Origin: Muribaculaceae bacterium
Lineage (GTDB): Bacteria; Bacteroidota; Bacteroidia; Bacteroidales; Muribaculaceae
Length of the DNA: 64,000 nt
Reading direction: 5' to 3'
Assembly (NCBI GenBank): GCA_017620635.1
Contig: JAGAUV010000026.1
Coordinates: 24,682 to 88,681 of the forward strand
Positions within the stretch are counted from its first letter, which is position 1; each line of letters starts with the position of its first letter. Below are positions 35,905-44,193 of the stretch, piece by piece. The notes beneath the pieces were generated by a model. The model made no database searches. It was given only the letters and a program-made list of their open reading frames with translations, and had not been told where the DNA came from. Both the position numbers and the translations under genes were made by a program.

Positions 35905-35964
35905 CATCGTGAAACCTCCACGGAGGATTACTTTGTAAACAGAACGAAACTACTCTATATAATT

Positions 35965-36510
35965 ATGATATTCAATTTCAGAATAGTATCCGACGAGGTC
36001 GACAATTTCAAACGCGAAATTCAGATCGACTCGACAGCGACCTTCCTTGATCTCAAGAAAGCTATTTGCAAGAGTGTCGGCTATGACTCTACTCAGATGA
36101 GCTCGTTTTTCCTTTGCGACCGTAATTGGGAGAAGGAAAAGGAAATTACATTTGAGGATATGGATTCCGACGATGATGAGGTATACATCATGGATGAGTC
36201 GCCTCTCGACGAGTTTATCGAGGATGAAGGTCAGAAGCTGCTTTATGTCTTCGACTACATTACCGAGAGAGCTTTCTTTATTGAGATGACCGAGATGGTT
36301 CCGGGCAAGACTTTGCGTGAGCCTCTCTGTACTCTCGCCATGGGCACACCGCCGCCTGAGTCGGTAGATCTCGACGAATTCGACGCTAAGCTCGACGCTA
36401 AAGCTGCTCAGGCCAATACTGATCTTGACGAAGATTTCTATGGCGCCGACAGCTATAATGAAGACGAGTTTGATGCCGAAGGTTTCGACGAGATGACATT
36501 CGACGAATAA
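35965..36510 (+). CDS. IS1096 passenger TnpR-like (pRiA4b ORF-3-type) protein
   Basis: A 181-residue acidic protein. The first 130 residues (FNFRIVSDEVDNFKREIQID, ATFLDLKKAI, LLYVFDYITERAFFIEM) match the plasmid pRiA4b ORF-3/IS1096 passenger TnpR family as I recall it from Bacteroides; the last 40 residues are strongly acidic (DLDEDFYGADSYNEDEF). Despite the family name no transposase or inverted repeats are nearby and it has its own promoter and terminator, so it appears to be a resident housekeeping gene of unknown role. ATG at 35965 is chosen because it follows the promoter. Confidence 0.8.
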   Translation: MIFNFRIVSDEVDNFKREIQIDSTATFLDLKKAICKSVGYDSTQMSSFFLCDRNWEKEKEITFEDMDSDDDEVYIMDESPLDEFIEDEGQKLLYVFDYITERAFFIEMTEMVPGKTLREPLCTLAMGTPPPESVDLDEFDAKLDAKAAQANTDLDEDFYGADSYNEDEFDAEGFDEMTFDE

Positions 36511-36537
36511 GTATACTTCGATATCGTGACTTATTTT

Positions 36538-36566
36538 CCCCGCTGGCCAGGCCTGCCGGGGTTTTA
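36538..36566 (+). terminator. Terminator after the TnpR-like gene
   Basis: CCCCG (36538-36542) and CGGGG (36557-36561) enclose an inner GGCC-rich stem, followed by TTTT. Confidence 0.65.
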
Positions 36567-36596
36567 GCGCATAATATTTTAATCTCCTTTTAAGAA

Positions 36597-38066
36597 GTGT
36601 TCGAATCGCTCTCCGCTTTATTCTCGGCTAACAGCTGGCTCTATACCGTGCTGGCCCTGATAGCCATTATTTCGACACTTCTTATTATAATCATCATTCT
36701 TTCCGAGAACCGCAACCCTGTCAAATCGCTTGCATGGGTTACGGTTCTGCTTCTGCTCCCTGTTGTCGGGCTTATCTTGTATCTTTTCTTCGGACGCAGC
36801 ATCAAGAACACCCGTATGATATCGCGGCGCAGCCGACGTAAATTGCGGCGGCACGAAGGGCGGACATTCTCCGACCCGAGAAGCGCCGGACTCACTCCCG
36901 AATCCCTGCAGCAGATCAATCTGGGCCGTTCGCTTACCGGAGCACAGTATTACGGCGACAATACCGTAGAGGTCTTTACGGGCGGCAAGGACAAATTCGC
37001 GGCTCTCGAACAGGATCTGAAGGCGGCGCGTCATTCCATAAATATACAGTATTATATATTCGAGGACGACAATATAGGCCTCCGTATAGCCGATATTCTC
37101 GCCGAGCGTGCAGCCGCCGGGGTAAAGGTACGTCTGATCTACGATCATGTCGGATCTTTTCATGTCCGTTCGCGTTTCTTCAAGCAGCTGCGCGAACGTG
37201 GTATCGATGCTCAGCCCTTCTTTAAGGTTACGTTCCCCCAGTTCGGTACACACGTCAACTGGCGCAACCACCGCAAACTGTGCATAATCGACCGCTCTGT
37301 AGGCTATCTGGGCGGAATGAATGTAGCCGACAGGTATATCGACGGCGGCAAGAAATTCGCATGCTGGCGTGATACGCACGTGCGTGTGGAGGGCCCGGTG
37401 GTGCAGGCCCTGCAATATTCTTTTATAGTAGACTGGAGCTTTATGGGTGGCGGACTTATCGATGAGAACACTATTCCGCCCGTATCTATTCCGCGCACCG
37501 GCCTTAGGGCGATAAGCGGAGTGGGGGCGCAGATGCTGACCTCGGGTCCTACGTCGCAGTGGTCGAATATCGCCCTTGCCATACACAAGGCTATAGCCAA
37601 TGCGCGGAGGAGGGTGTATATACAGACTCCATACTTCTTGCCTACCGAAGCTTTGCTCAAAGCGTTGCAGTCGGCCGCGCTTGCCCATGTCGACGTCCGT
37701 ATCATGGTGCCCGAGCACAGCGATTCGATGATGCTCACGCATGCGTCGAACTCATACATATCCGAGTGTCTCAGGGCCGGTATTAAAATATACCAGTATA
37801 AAGCCGGCATGTTACACTCCAAGACAATGATTGTGGATGACGAATTTGTGACTATCGGTTCTACAAATTTCGACTTCAGGAGCTTCGACTACAATTTCGA
37901 GGCGAACCTTTTCTTCTATAGCGCGGAGTTGAACCGCCAGATGCTCGAAGTGTTCCGCAACGACCTTTCCAGGAGCGACCGTGTGCTGAGTGATCAGTGG
38001 CACAAACGTCCTCTTCCAAAGCGTATCGCCGAGTCTGTGCTGAGGCTTCTGAGTCCTGTCTTATGA
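36597..38066 (+). CDS. cls: Cardiolipin synthase
   Basis: A 489-residue phospholipase D-family membrane enzyme joining two phosphatidylglycerols. Two N-terminal membrane helices (about 13-35 and 45-65), then two HKD motifs: HRKLCIIDRSVGYLGG near 225 and HSKTMIVDDEFVTIGSTN near 405. It starts with GTG at 36597; the next in-frame ATG lies beyond the membrane helices, so GTG is the sensible start. The next gene begins 12 bp after its stop. Confidence 0.95.
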   Translation: MFESLSALFSANSWLYTVLALIAIISTLLIIIIILSENRNPVKSLAWVTVLLLLPVVGLILYLFFGRSIKNTRMISRRSRRKLRRHEGRTFSDPRSAGLTPESLQQINLGRSLTGAQYYGDNTVEVFTGGKDKFAALEQDLKAARHSINIQYYIFEDDNIGLRIADILAERAAAGVKVRLIYDHVGSFHVRSRFFKQLRERGIDAQPFFKVTFPQFGTHVNWRNHRKLCIIDRSVGYLGGMNVADRYIDGGKKFACWRDTHVRVEGPVVQALQYSFIVDWSFMGGGLIDENTIPPVSIPRTGLRAISGVGAQMLTSGPTSQWSNIALAIHKAIANARRRVYIQTPYFLPTEALLKALQSAALAHVDVRIMVPEHSDSMMLTHASNSYISECLRAGIKIYQYKAGMLHSKTMIVDDEFVTIGSTNFDFRSFDYNFEANLFFYSAELNRQMLEVFRNDLSRSDRVLSDQWHKRPLPKRIAESVLRLLSPVL

Positions 38067-38078
38067 TTATATATAATT

Positions 38079-38693
38079 ATGTGTAAAGATATCAGTGAAT
38101 CACGCGCGCGTTTTGAGAAACTGCTGCGCGAAACAAAGCGTGAAAATATAGATTATGTGATTGAGGATCTCGATTCATGGGGCTTCTTCGAGGCTCCGGC
38201 GTCATCGCAGGGGCATGGTGCATATCCCGGTGGACTGCTCGAACATTCTCTCAACGTCTATGATTCGGCAATGGCGGCTCGTAAGGCCATGCTTGATCTT
38301 CGTCCGGACCTTGAGTCTGATCTTGATCCCGACAGTATAGCCATCGCAACCCTTCTGCATGATGTGTGCAAAACCGATTTCTATCGTCTGGTAAAGAAAA
38401 AGCGTCGCAACGAGGTAGGGCAGTACGAAGAGTTCGAGCAATACGAGATACATGACGAAAACTTCCCGGTGGGGCATGGCGAGAAGTCTGTGATACTGCT
38501 CCTGCAGTCGGGCCTCGACCTCAAGGATGAAGAAATTTACGCCATCCGCTGGCACATGGGGCCGTGGAATCTTTCGCGTGACGACGAAAAATTTTACCGT
38601 CAGGCCGGAAAAGCATCCCCTCTTCAGCCTCTCGTTCATGCCGCCGACACTCTCGCGTCTGCGATAGTCGAAAGACCGGGCAAAAAATTATAG
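38079..38693 (+). CDS. HD-domain phosphohydrolase
   Basis: A 204-residue HD-superfamily protein. Metal ligands are visible: His in GLLEHSLNVYD (about 54), HD in ATLLHDVCKTD (about 91-92) and Asp in VHAADTLAS near the C-terminus. It hydrolyses an unknown phosphoester, possibly a nucleotide; similar proteins are usually only labelled HD domain. It is downstream of cls by 12 bp. Confidence 0.85.
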   Translation: MCKDISESRARFEKLLRETKRENIDYVIEDLDSWGFFEAPASSQGHGAYPGGLLEHSLNVYDSAMAARKAMLDLRPDLESDLDPDSIAIATLLHDVCKTDFYRLVKKKRRNEVGQYEEFEQYEIHDENFPVGHGEKSVILLLQSGLDLKDEEIYAIRWHMGPWNLSRDDEKFYRQAGKASPLQPLVHAADTLASAIVERPGKKL

Positions 38694-38764
38694 TCTATTA
38701 TCCTTTGACAGACAAACCGTTGCGAAAAAGTCGTAAATTTTGTCGTAAAAAAGTTGTTCTAAAA

Positions 38765-38796
38765 TTTGGTCAGAACAAAAAAAGTACCTAACTTTG
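38765..38796 (+). promoter_or_regulatory. Promoter of the tRNA-Gly/Gly/Leu cluster
   Basis: TTTG (38765-38768), 20-bp spacer, TAACTTTG (38789-38796) then CA. Preceded by an A/T-rich tract containing GTCGTAAA repeats. Confidence 0.85.
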
Positions 38797-38820
38797 CATC
38801 GCAATTGAGAAAGGCACTAT

Positions 38821-38893
<73 letters not shown>

Positions 38894-38957
38894 CGAAGAA
38901 AGAGAACATTAAAATCTTGATTTAGGCATCCATCGCCGCAACAAAAATTCGCATTAT

Positions 38958-39030
<73 letters not shown>

Positions 39031-39066
39031 CTAATTCCCTCCGTTGCGGAGTGCCTGAATCGATAT

Positions 39067-39150
39067 GTCCGGATGGCGGAATTGGTAGACGCGCTACTTT
39101 GAGGGGGTAGTGTCAATTATGACGTGTGAGTTCGAGTCTCATTTCGGACA
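39067..39150 (+). tRNA. tRNA-Leu (anticodon GAG)
   Basis: 84 bases: acceptor GTCCGGA/TTCGGAC, anticodon loop TTGAGGG between CTACT and GGTAG, a long variable arm and T loop TTCGAGT. Discriminator A; CCA not encoded. Confidence 0.95.
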
Positions 39151-39157
39151 CTCTTGT

Positions 39158-39202
39158 AAAGCCCCAAGTATTTGATCCTCAAATGCTTGGGGCTTTACTT
39201 TT
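39158..39202 (+). terminator. Terminator of the tRNA cluster
   Basis: An 18-bp nearly perfect stem (39158-39175 with 39179-39196) around a 3-base loop, then ACTTTTT. Confidence 0.9.
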
Positions 39203-39212
39203 TATCTGTGTA

Positions 39213-39243
39213 TTTGCCCGGATAATAATAATTTGTAATTTTG
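39213..39243 (+). promoter_or_regulatory. Promoter of the RluA-type gene
   Basis: TTTG (39213-39216), 19-bp spacer, TAATTTTG (39236-39243). The ATG is only 8 bp after the box, so the transcript should be leaderless or nearly so. Confidence 0.7.
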
Positions 39244-39250
39244 TATTGCT

Positions 39251-39949
39251 ATGAACATCCTCTACGAAGACAATCATATAATTATAGTCAACAAGGCTTC
39301 CGGCGAGATTGTGCAGGGCGACAAGACCGGCGATACACCTCTGGTAGAGACTCTTAAGTGCTTTATTAAAGAGCGTGACAATAAGCCCGGAAATGTTTTT
39401 ATGGGCGTCGTCCACCGTCTTGACCGCCCCGTTTCGGGTGTGGTGGTGTTTGCAAAGACATCGAAAGCTCTGTCGCGCCTCAACGCCATGTTTGCCTCGG
39501 GCGACGTGCACAAGACATACTGGGCGATAAGCCGTAACAAGCCCGGGGAACCGCAGGCTGTGCTCAGACACTGGATTACGACGACCGAACGCAACAACAA
39601 GTCGTATGCCTCGCTCACTCCTGTTAAAAACGGTAAGGAGGCACTGCTCGAGTATAAGCTCATAGCATCATCGGAGCGTTATAATCTGCTTGAAGTCAGA
39701 CTTATGACCGGACGTAAGCACCAGATCCGTGTGCAGCTGTCGAGTATAGGCTGCACGGTAAAGGGCGATCTGAAGTATGGCGACAAGCGCAGTAATCCCG
39801 ATGGCAGTATCTCGCTCCATGCCCGTCATATCAGTTTTATTCATCCGGTGTCGGGCAAGCAGATCGATGTTACGGCCCCGGTGCCTGACGACAATCTGTG
39901 GCATGCTTTGGAGGAAATTGTAGAAAACAGACAAGATGAACAACCCTAA
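39251..39949 (+). CDS. RluA-family pseudouridine synthase
   Basis: A 232-residue enzyme isomerising uridine in rRNA or tRNA. Catalytic Asp in HRLDRPVSGVVVFAKTSKA; GRKHQIRVQL is the second conserved motif. No S4 domain, so it is a short catalytic-only form; target site unknown. Its last 14 bases overlap fmt. Confidence 0.93.
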   Translation: MNILYEDNHIIIVNKASGEIVQGDKTGDTPLVETLKCFIKERDNKPGNVFMGVVHRLDRPVSGVVVFAKTSKALSRLNAMFASGDVHKTYWAISRNKPGEPQAVLRHWITTTERNNKSYASLTPVKNGKEALLEYKLIASSERYNLLEVRLMTGRKHQIRVQLSSIGCTVKGDLKYGDKRSNPDGSISLHARHISFIHPVSGKQIDVTAPVPDDNLWHALEEIVENRQDEQP

Positions 39950-40916
39950 GATCGTATTTTTTGGCACCCCTGAATTTGCCGTCGCAAGTCTCGACGCTCT
40001 TGTATCGAACGGGTGTGATGTCGCGGCAGTGGTAACCATGCCCGATAAGGCGGCCGGACGCGGCCAGCATCTCAGTCAGTCGGCCGTAAAGAAATATGCG
40101 CTCGAGCATAATCTCCCGGTCCTTCAGCCCGAGAAGCTTAAAGACCCTGCTTTCGTAGAGGCATTGTCGGGAATCGGGGCCGACCTGTTTATTGTGATAG
40201 CTTTCCGCATGTTGCCCGAAGTGGTGTGGCAGATGCCGCCGCTGGGCACGTTCAATCTTCATGCCTCGCTTTTGCCGCTATATAGAGGTGCGGCGCCTAT
40301 CAACAGAGCCGTTATGAACGGCGATACACAGACCGGCGTGACAACCTTCATGCTCAAGCATGAGATCGACACCGGCGATATATTGCGTCAGGAAAAGATA
40401 GAAATAGGGCCTGATGAAAATGTCGGCTCTGTGCATGACAGGCTTATGGAGCTTGGAGCCGAACTGACCCTCGACACCGTGCGACATATCGCTGCCGGCG
40501 ATCTTACCCCGATACCTCAGGATAAGCTTATGGAAGGTCTCGCTCCTACGCCTGCGCCTAAGATTTTTAAGGAGGACTGTCGCATCGACTGGACTAAATC
40601 GGCAAATGAGATTCACAACCATGTGAGAGGGCTATCTCCTTATCCGGCGGCCTGGTGTGATATGAAACTCTTTGCAGACCAGGCCGAAACAGCTACTACG
40701 GTTAAAGTGCTCGAGACACGCATGTCCGAAATTCCCGATCTTGTCCTTGCCCCGGGCGAACTGGCTCTCTATGGTAAGCGAGCCTATGCCGGAACAAAGG
40801 ACGGCCTTATCGAACTCCTGCTTGTGCAGCCTGCAGGAAAACGCCCGATGTCGGCTGTCGACTACATGAGAGGACTCAGAATAGGCGAAAACGGACGCTC
40901 TCCGTTCTTCTTTTAA
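39936..40916 (+). CDS. fmt: Methionyl-tRNA formyltransferase
   Basis: A 326-residue enzyme formylating initiator Met-tRNA with 10-formyl-THF. N-domain: FFGTPEFAVASLDAL and NLHASLLPLYRGAAPINRAV (catalytic Asn/His), TGVTTFMLKHEIDTGDIL (Asp). C-terminal OB-like domain begins near 205. It overlaps the RluA-type gene by 14 bp. Confidence 0.97.
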   Translation: MNNPKIVFFGTPEFAVASLDALVSNGCDVAAVVTMPDKAAGRGQHLSQSAVKKYALEHNLPVLQPEKLKDPAFVEALSGIGADLFIVIAFRMLPEVVWQMPPLGTFNLHASLLPLYRGAAPINRAVMNGDTQTGVTTFMLKHEIDTGDILRQEKIEIGPDENVGSVHDRLMELGAELTLDTVRHIAAGDLTPIPQDKLMEGLAPTPAPKIFKEDCRIDWTKSANEIHNHVRGLSPYPAAWCDMKLFADQAETATTVKVLETRMSEIPDLVLAPGELALYGKRAYAGTKDGLIELLLVQPAGKRPMSAVDYMRGLRIGENGRSPFFF

Positions 40917-40970
40917 CACACTTTATTTAATATTTAATCAAGTTTTAATGACTTGTTGAATAAAAATTTG

Positions 40971-40978
40971 TAACTTTA
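40971..40978 (+). promoter_or_regulatory. Possible -7 box in the 211-bp gap after fmt
   Basis: TAACTTTA, preceded by A/T-rich DNA; TTG at 40953-40955 is at a short distance. If used, the small membrane protein mRNA would have a leader of about 140 nt. Nothing else was recognised in this gap. Confidence 0.35.
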
Positions 40979-41127
40979 CGCCTGAAATGTATATACTATT
41001 GCCGCATTATAGCGAACTTTAGTCTTATTTGAGTGTTAAAATCTTAAAGATGTAGCTTTCGGGCCTGATATTCTCTCCCTGCTGCATTCCGTAGGATATT
41101 AACATTTAACATATTAAGGTAAAAGAC

Positions 41128-41373
41128 ATGAGCACCGAACAGTATTCCAACAATGACCGTCACGACAATGATGGCGCGTTCAAAGCAAACAAGATTATGC
41201 GTGCCATATTCGGCATCATAATGATTATCGTCTATGTGGGCATGGGTGTGTTACTGCTCATCAACTTCTTCAATTGGGGAGGCGACTGGGCGTGGACGCG
41301 CTATGTTGTCGGTGTAGTACTGATAATTTACGGTATATGGCGAGCTTATCGTCAGGTTAAAGGTATTGATTGA
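41128..41373 (+). CDS. Small two-helix membrane protein
   Basis: An 81-residue protein: a polar, Asn/Asp-rich N-terminus (about 1-22), membrane helix near 24-46 (IMRAIFGIIMIIVYVGMGVL start), a short WGGDWAW loop and a second helix near 58-73, ending in a basic tail. Function unknown. It precedes the PstS-like and TPR genes, a set seen in Bacteroidales near ExbBD/TonB genes, so an envelope energy-transduction role is possible but unproven. Confidence 0.75.
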   Translation: MSTEQYSNNDRHDNDGAFKANKIMRAIFGIIMIIVYVGMGVLLLINFFNWGGDWAWTRYVVGVVLIIYGIWRAYRQVKGID

Positions 41374-41378
41374 TTCTG

Positions 41379-42392
41379 ATGAACACGACATTACTTAAAA
41401 CCCTCGTGGCCGGTGGTGCTGTTCTGATGTCGGCTATCGCTCCTTCCTGTCTCAAATATGAGAAGAAAGAAAATACATCGACATCAGGCACCACTACTAT
41501 AGTGTGCGACAATACGTTTGAGAACATCTTCAAACAGGAGGTCGATGTGTTTGAGTATCAGTACCCCGATGCTCATATCCTCGTGCGTTATGCAACGCAG
41601 GCCGAGGCTTTTGATTCGCTCTTCAGCCTCAATACCCGTACGATCGTGGCCAGCCGCGACCTGACTGTGCAGGAGAAAAATTCGCTTAAGGCAAAATATA
41701 AGAACGAGCTCGGAGTCAACGCTAACGTGCGCTCCAAGAAGATTGCTGTCGACGCGCTTGCGTTTATAGTCAATCCCAATAACAACGTCGAGAAGCTTAC
41801 GGTAGAAGAACTGTCTGATATCCTTTCCGGCGAGACTACCGAATGGAATCAGTTGCAGCCGTCCGACCGTGGCACTATCAAGGTCGTTCTCGATCAGTCA
41901 GGCTCGAGTATTGCGACTTATCTCAGCGACTCCTTGCTTCAGGGCCGTCCCCTCGGTCCGAATGTATTCGCAGCCGGCTCAATTCCCGATGTGTTTAATG
42001 CCGTAAGGCGCGACCCCAACGCAATGGGCGTCCTGGGCGTAAGCTGGATCACATCTGATATGGACAGCGCGGATGTAAGCAAGGAAGACCTTGCCAAAGG
42101 CGTGCTGAGCGAAGAGCCCGTGCAGGGTGCTACTCTGTCAGAGCAGAATGTTAAGGTAATGAAGGTATACCGCCCCGGTCAGGCTCGTGCTTATAAGCCT
42201 TACCAGCAGTATATATTTGACGGATCATATCCTCTCTTCCGTCAGATCTATATGATCACAGCGGCTCCTACGAGCAGTGTGGGCGGCGGATTCTATTCCT
42301 TTGTTACAGGACCGATCGGTCAGAAAATTATCATGAAGACAGGTATCCTGCCTGCGACTGTACGTACAATCCAGGTCGAACTGGCGGAGTGA
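41379..42392 (+). CDS. PstS-like phosphate-binding domain lipoprotein
   Basis: A 337-residue periplasmic-binding-like protein. Signal peptide and probable lipobox (AIAPSC). The domain resembles PstS-like type 2 binding proteins: LVRYATQAEAFDSLFSLNTR, IAVDALAFIVNPNN, DQSGSSIATYL. No pstCAB is nearby, so it is probably not a standard phosphate importer subunit. The frame is open at TTG 41370, but ATG 41379 is preferred. It ends 49 bp before the TPR gene. Confidence 0.82.
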   Translation: MNTTLLKTLVAGGAVLMSAIAPSCLKYEKKENTSTSGTTTIVCDNTFENIFKQEVDVFEYQYPDAHILVRYATQAEAFDSLFSLNTRTIVASRDLTVQEKNSLKAKYKNELGVNANVRSKKIAVDALAFIVNPNNNVEKLTVEELSDILSGETTEWNQLQPSDRGTIKVVLDQSGSSIATYLSDSLLQGRPLGPNVFAAGSIPDVFNAVRRDPNAMGVLGVSWITSDMDSADVSKEDLAKGVLSEEPVQGATLSEQNVKVMKVYRPGQARAYKPYQQYIFDGSYPLFRQIYMITAAPTSSVGGGFYSFVTGPIGQKIIMKTGILPATVRTIQVELAE

Positions 42393-42441
42393 TAGTGGTG
42401 TGTGGAAAAAGTAAATTAAAAAATAAACAAGTCAATCTAAA

Positions 42442-44070
42442 ATGAAAATTAAACTTTTCTTATCCTTGCTTCTGGCCGGTGGCCTGATGGCTTCCGCACA
42501 GTCGCAAGGCTACAAGGACGGTATTGAATACTACAAGGCCGGACAGTATGACAATGCCAAGACCATTCTTGAGAATACTCTCAACCAGACCGGCACCGAC
42601 AAGGCTCTCGCCAACTACTATCTCGGACAGGTTGCTCTTGCCCAGAACGACAAGGCCGCTGCCAAATCGTATTTCGAAAAAGGTCTTGAGATCGATCCGA
42701 AAAACGGATACAACCATGTAGGTCTCGGCGCCATCGCACTTCTCGATAAGAATGCTGATGCCGCTAAGGACAATTTCAAGGATGCTCAGAAGATCGCCGG
42801 CAAGAATCCGGAACTTTCAGTGGCTATCGCTCGCGCCTACTATAACGCAGACCCTGTTGCTTACGCTGTCGAGATCCAGAAATTTATCGACAAGGCTCGC
42901 AAGGACTCCAAAAATTCTGATCCTTCGATCTACGTCCTCGAAGGCGACATGCTCATGGATAAGGAAGACTACGGTTCTGCTGCCTCAAAATATGAGAATG
43001 CTATTACCAACGATCCTTCCAACCCCGAAGGCTACGTGAAATATGCCAATGCATATTTCAATGTAAACAAGCAGTATGCCATCAATAAACTCGAAGAGCT
43101 TCTCGCCAAGCAGCCCAACTCGGCTATGGCACAGCGCGAACTCGCAGAGAAGTATTTCAAGGGCGACTATTGGAAGAAAGCTTCTGATCTCTACGGTACT
43201 TATATCCAGAACCCCAACCACTTCCCCGAAGACAAGGCCCGTTACGCCGTGCTTCTCTACTGGGGCGAGAAATATCCCGAGTCATATGATGTAGCCGGTG
43301 AGGTTCTTGCTTCCAACCCCAAGCACAACGACAAGTTCCTCATGGAGCGTATCCGTTTCCTTGACCTCACAAAGATGGAGAAGTTCCCCGAAGCTGTAGC
43401 TGCTGCTCAGGCTTTCTTCAAGGATAACGAGGGCGATCACTTTACAACCAACGACTATATCACTTATGCCGACGCTCTCAGTGGCGCCGGTCAGGACTCT
43501 CTCGCTGTGGTACAGTATGAGATCGCCGCAGAGAAAGATCCCGAAAACGGTGACCTGCTCAAGAACCTCAGCTCTGTTTACGACAAGAACAAAGAGTATG
43601 CCAAGGCAGCCGATGTATATGGCGCTTATCTGAAACTGCAGGAGAATCCCTCGCTCAACGACCTCTATGGCATGTCGGGCCGCTACCTCAACGCTGCAGC
43701 TACTGAAAATGACTCTATCAAGGCTAAAGAACTGGCCGACCGCGGTATCGAATACATCAATCAGGTAATCGAGCGTGCTGCCGACAAGATTCCGGCTTTC
43801 TACGATCGTCTTGCCAAGCTCAACATCGCAGGCAACATGAAGAAACCCAACGAGGCTGCTGTCCTGGCTTTCGATGAAATGATCAAGATTCTCGATGCCG
43901 ATCCTGCAAACATGGACCCGGCCAATCCCCAGAATCAGCTTCGCTCTTACTGGCAGGCCTATGCATTCAAGGCTGCCTATGCAAGCGCACAGGGAGATAA
44001 GGAACTCGCCACGCAATACAACGACAAGGCAAGCGAGATTAAAGAACTGATGTCGGGCGGCGCCCAATAA
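42442..44070 (+). CDS. Periplasmic TPR-repeat protein
   Basis: A 542-residue protein with a signal peptide (MKIKLFLSLLLAGGLMASAQ) and TPR units from about residue 23 (GYKDGIEYYKAGQYDNAKTI) to 500; the TPR signature of small-large-aromatic residues repeats roughly every 34 residues. Probably a periplasmic scaffold. Codon use (many AAC, AAG, TTC, GAG) resembles that of highly expressed genes. Third of a small operon with the membrane and PstS-like genes. Confidence 0.85.
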   Translation: MKIKLFLSLLLAGGLMASAQSQGYKDGIEYYKAGQYDNAKTILENTLNQTGTDKALANYYLGQVALAQNDKAAAKSYFEKGLEIDPKNGYNHVGLGAIALLDKNADAAKDNFKDAQKIAGKNPELSVAIARAYYNADPVAYAVEIQKFIDKARKDSKNSDPSIYVLEGDMLMDKEDYGSAASKYENAITNDPSNPEGYVKYANAYFNVNKQYAINKLEELLAKQPNSAMAQRELAEKYFKGDYWKKASDLYGTYIQNPNHFPEDKARYAVLLYWGEKYPESYDVAGEVLASNPKHNDKFLMERIRFLDLTKMEKFPEAVAAAQAFFKDNEGDHFTTNDYITYADALSGAGQDSLAVVQYEIAAEKDPENGDLLKNLSSVYDKNKEYAKAADVYGAYLKLQENPSLNDLYGMSGRYLNAAATENDSIKAKELADRGIEYINQVIERAADKIPAFYDRLAKLNIAGNMKKPNEAAVLAFDEMIKILDADPANMDPANPQNQLRSYWQAYAFKAAYASAQGDKELATQYNDKASEIKELMSGGAQ

Positions 44071-44193
44071 TCAGTATATCCCGATACTGTCACAACAGGG
44101 TCGCAGCCTTTGAGGTGTGGCCCTGTTGCTGTATCGACGTCTTTCGGAGATATCCGCTAATTATCACAAGACTCAATCCTCTTATATATAATC

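Noticed and set aside
35965-36510. Mobile element call for the TnpR-like gene
   Set aside because: No inverted repeats or transposase nearby; only the family name suggests it.
44093-44128. Stem CAACAGGG/CCCTGTTG after the TPR gene as a terminator
   Set aside because: Long loop and no T-run; left as a weak structure.
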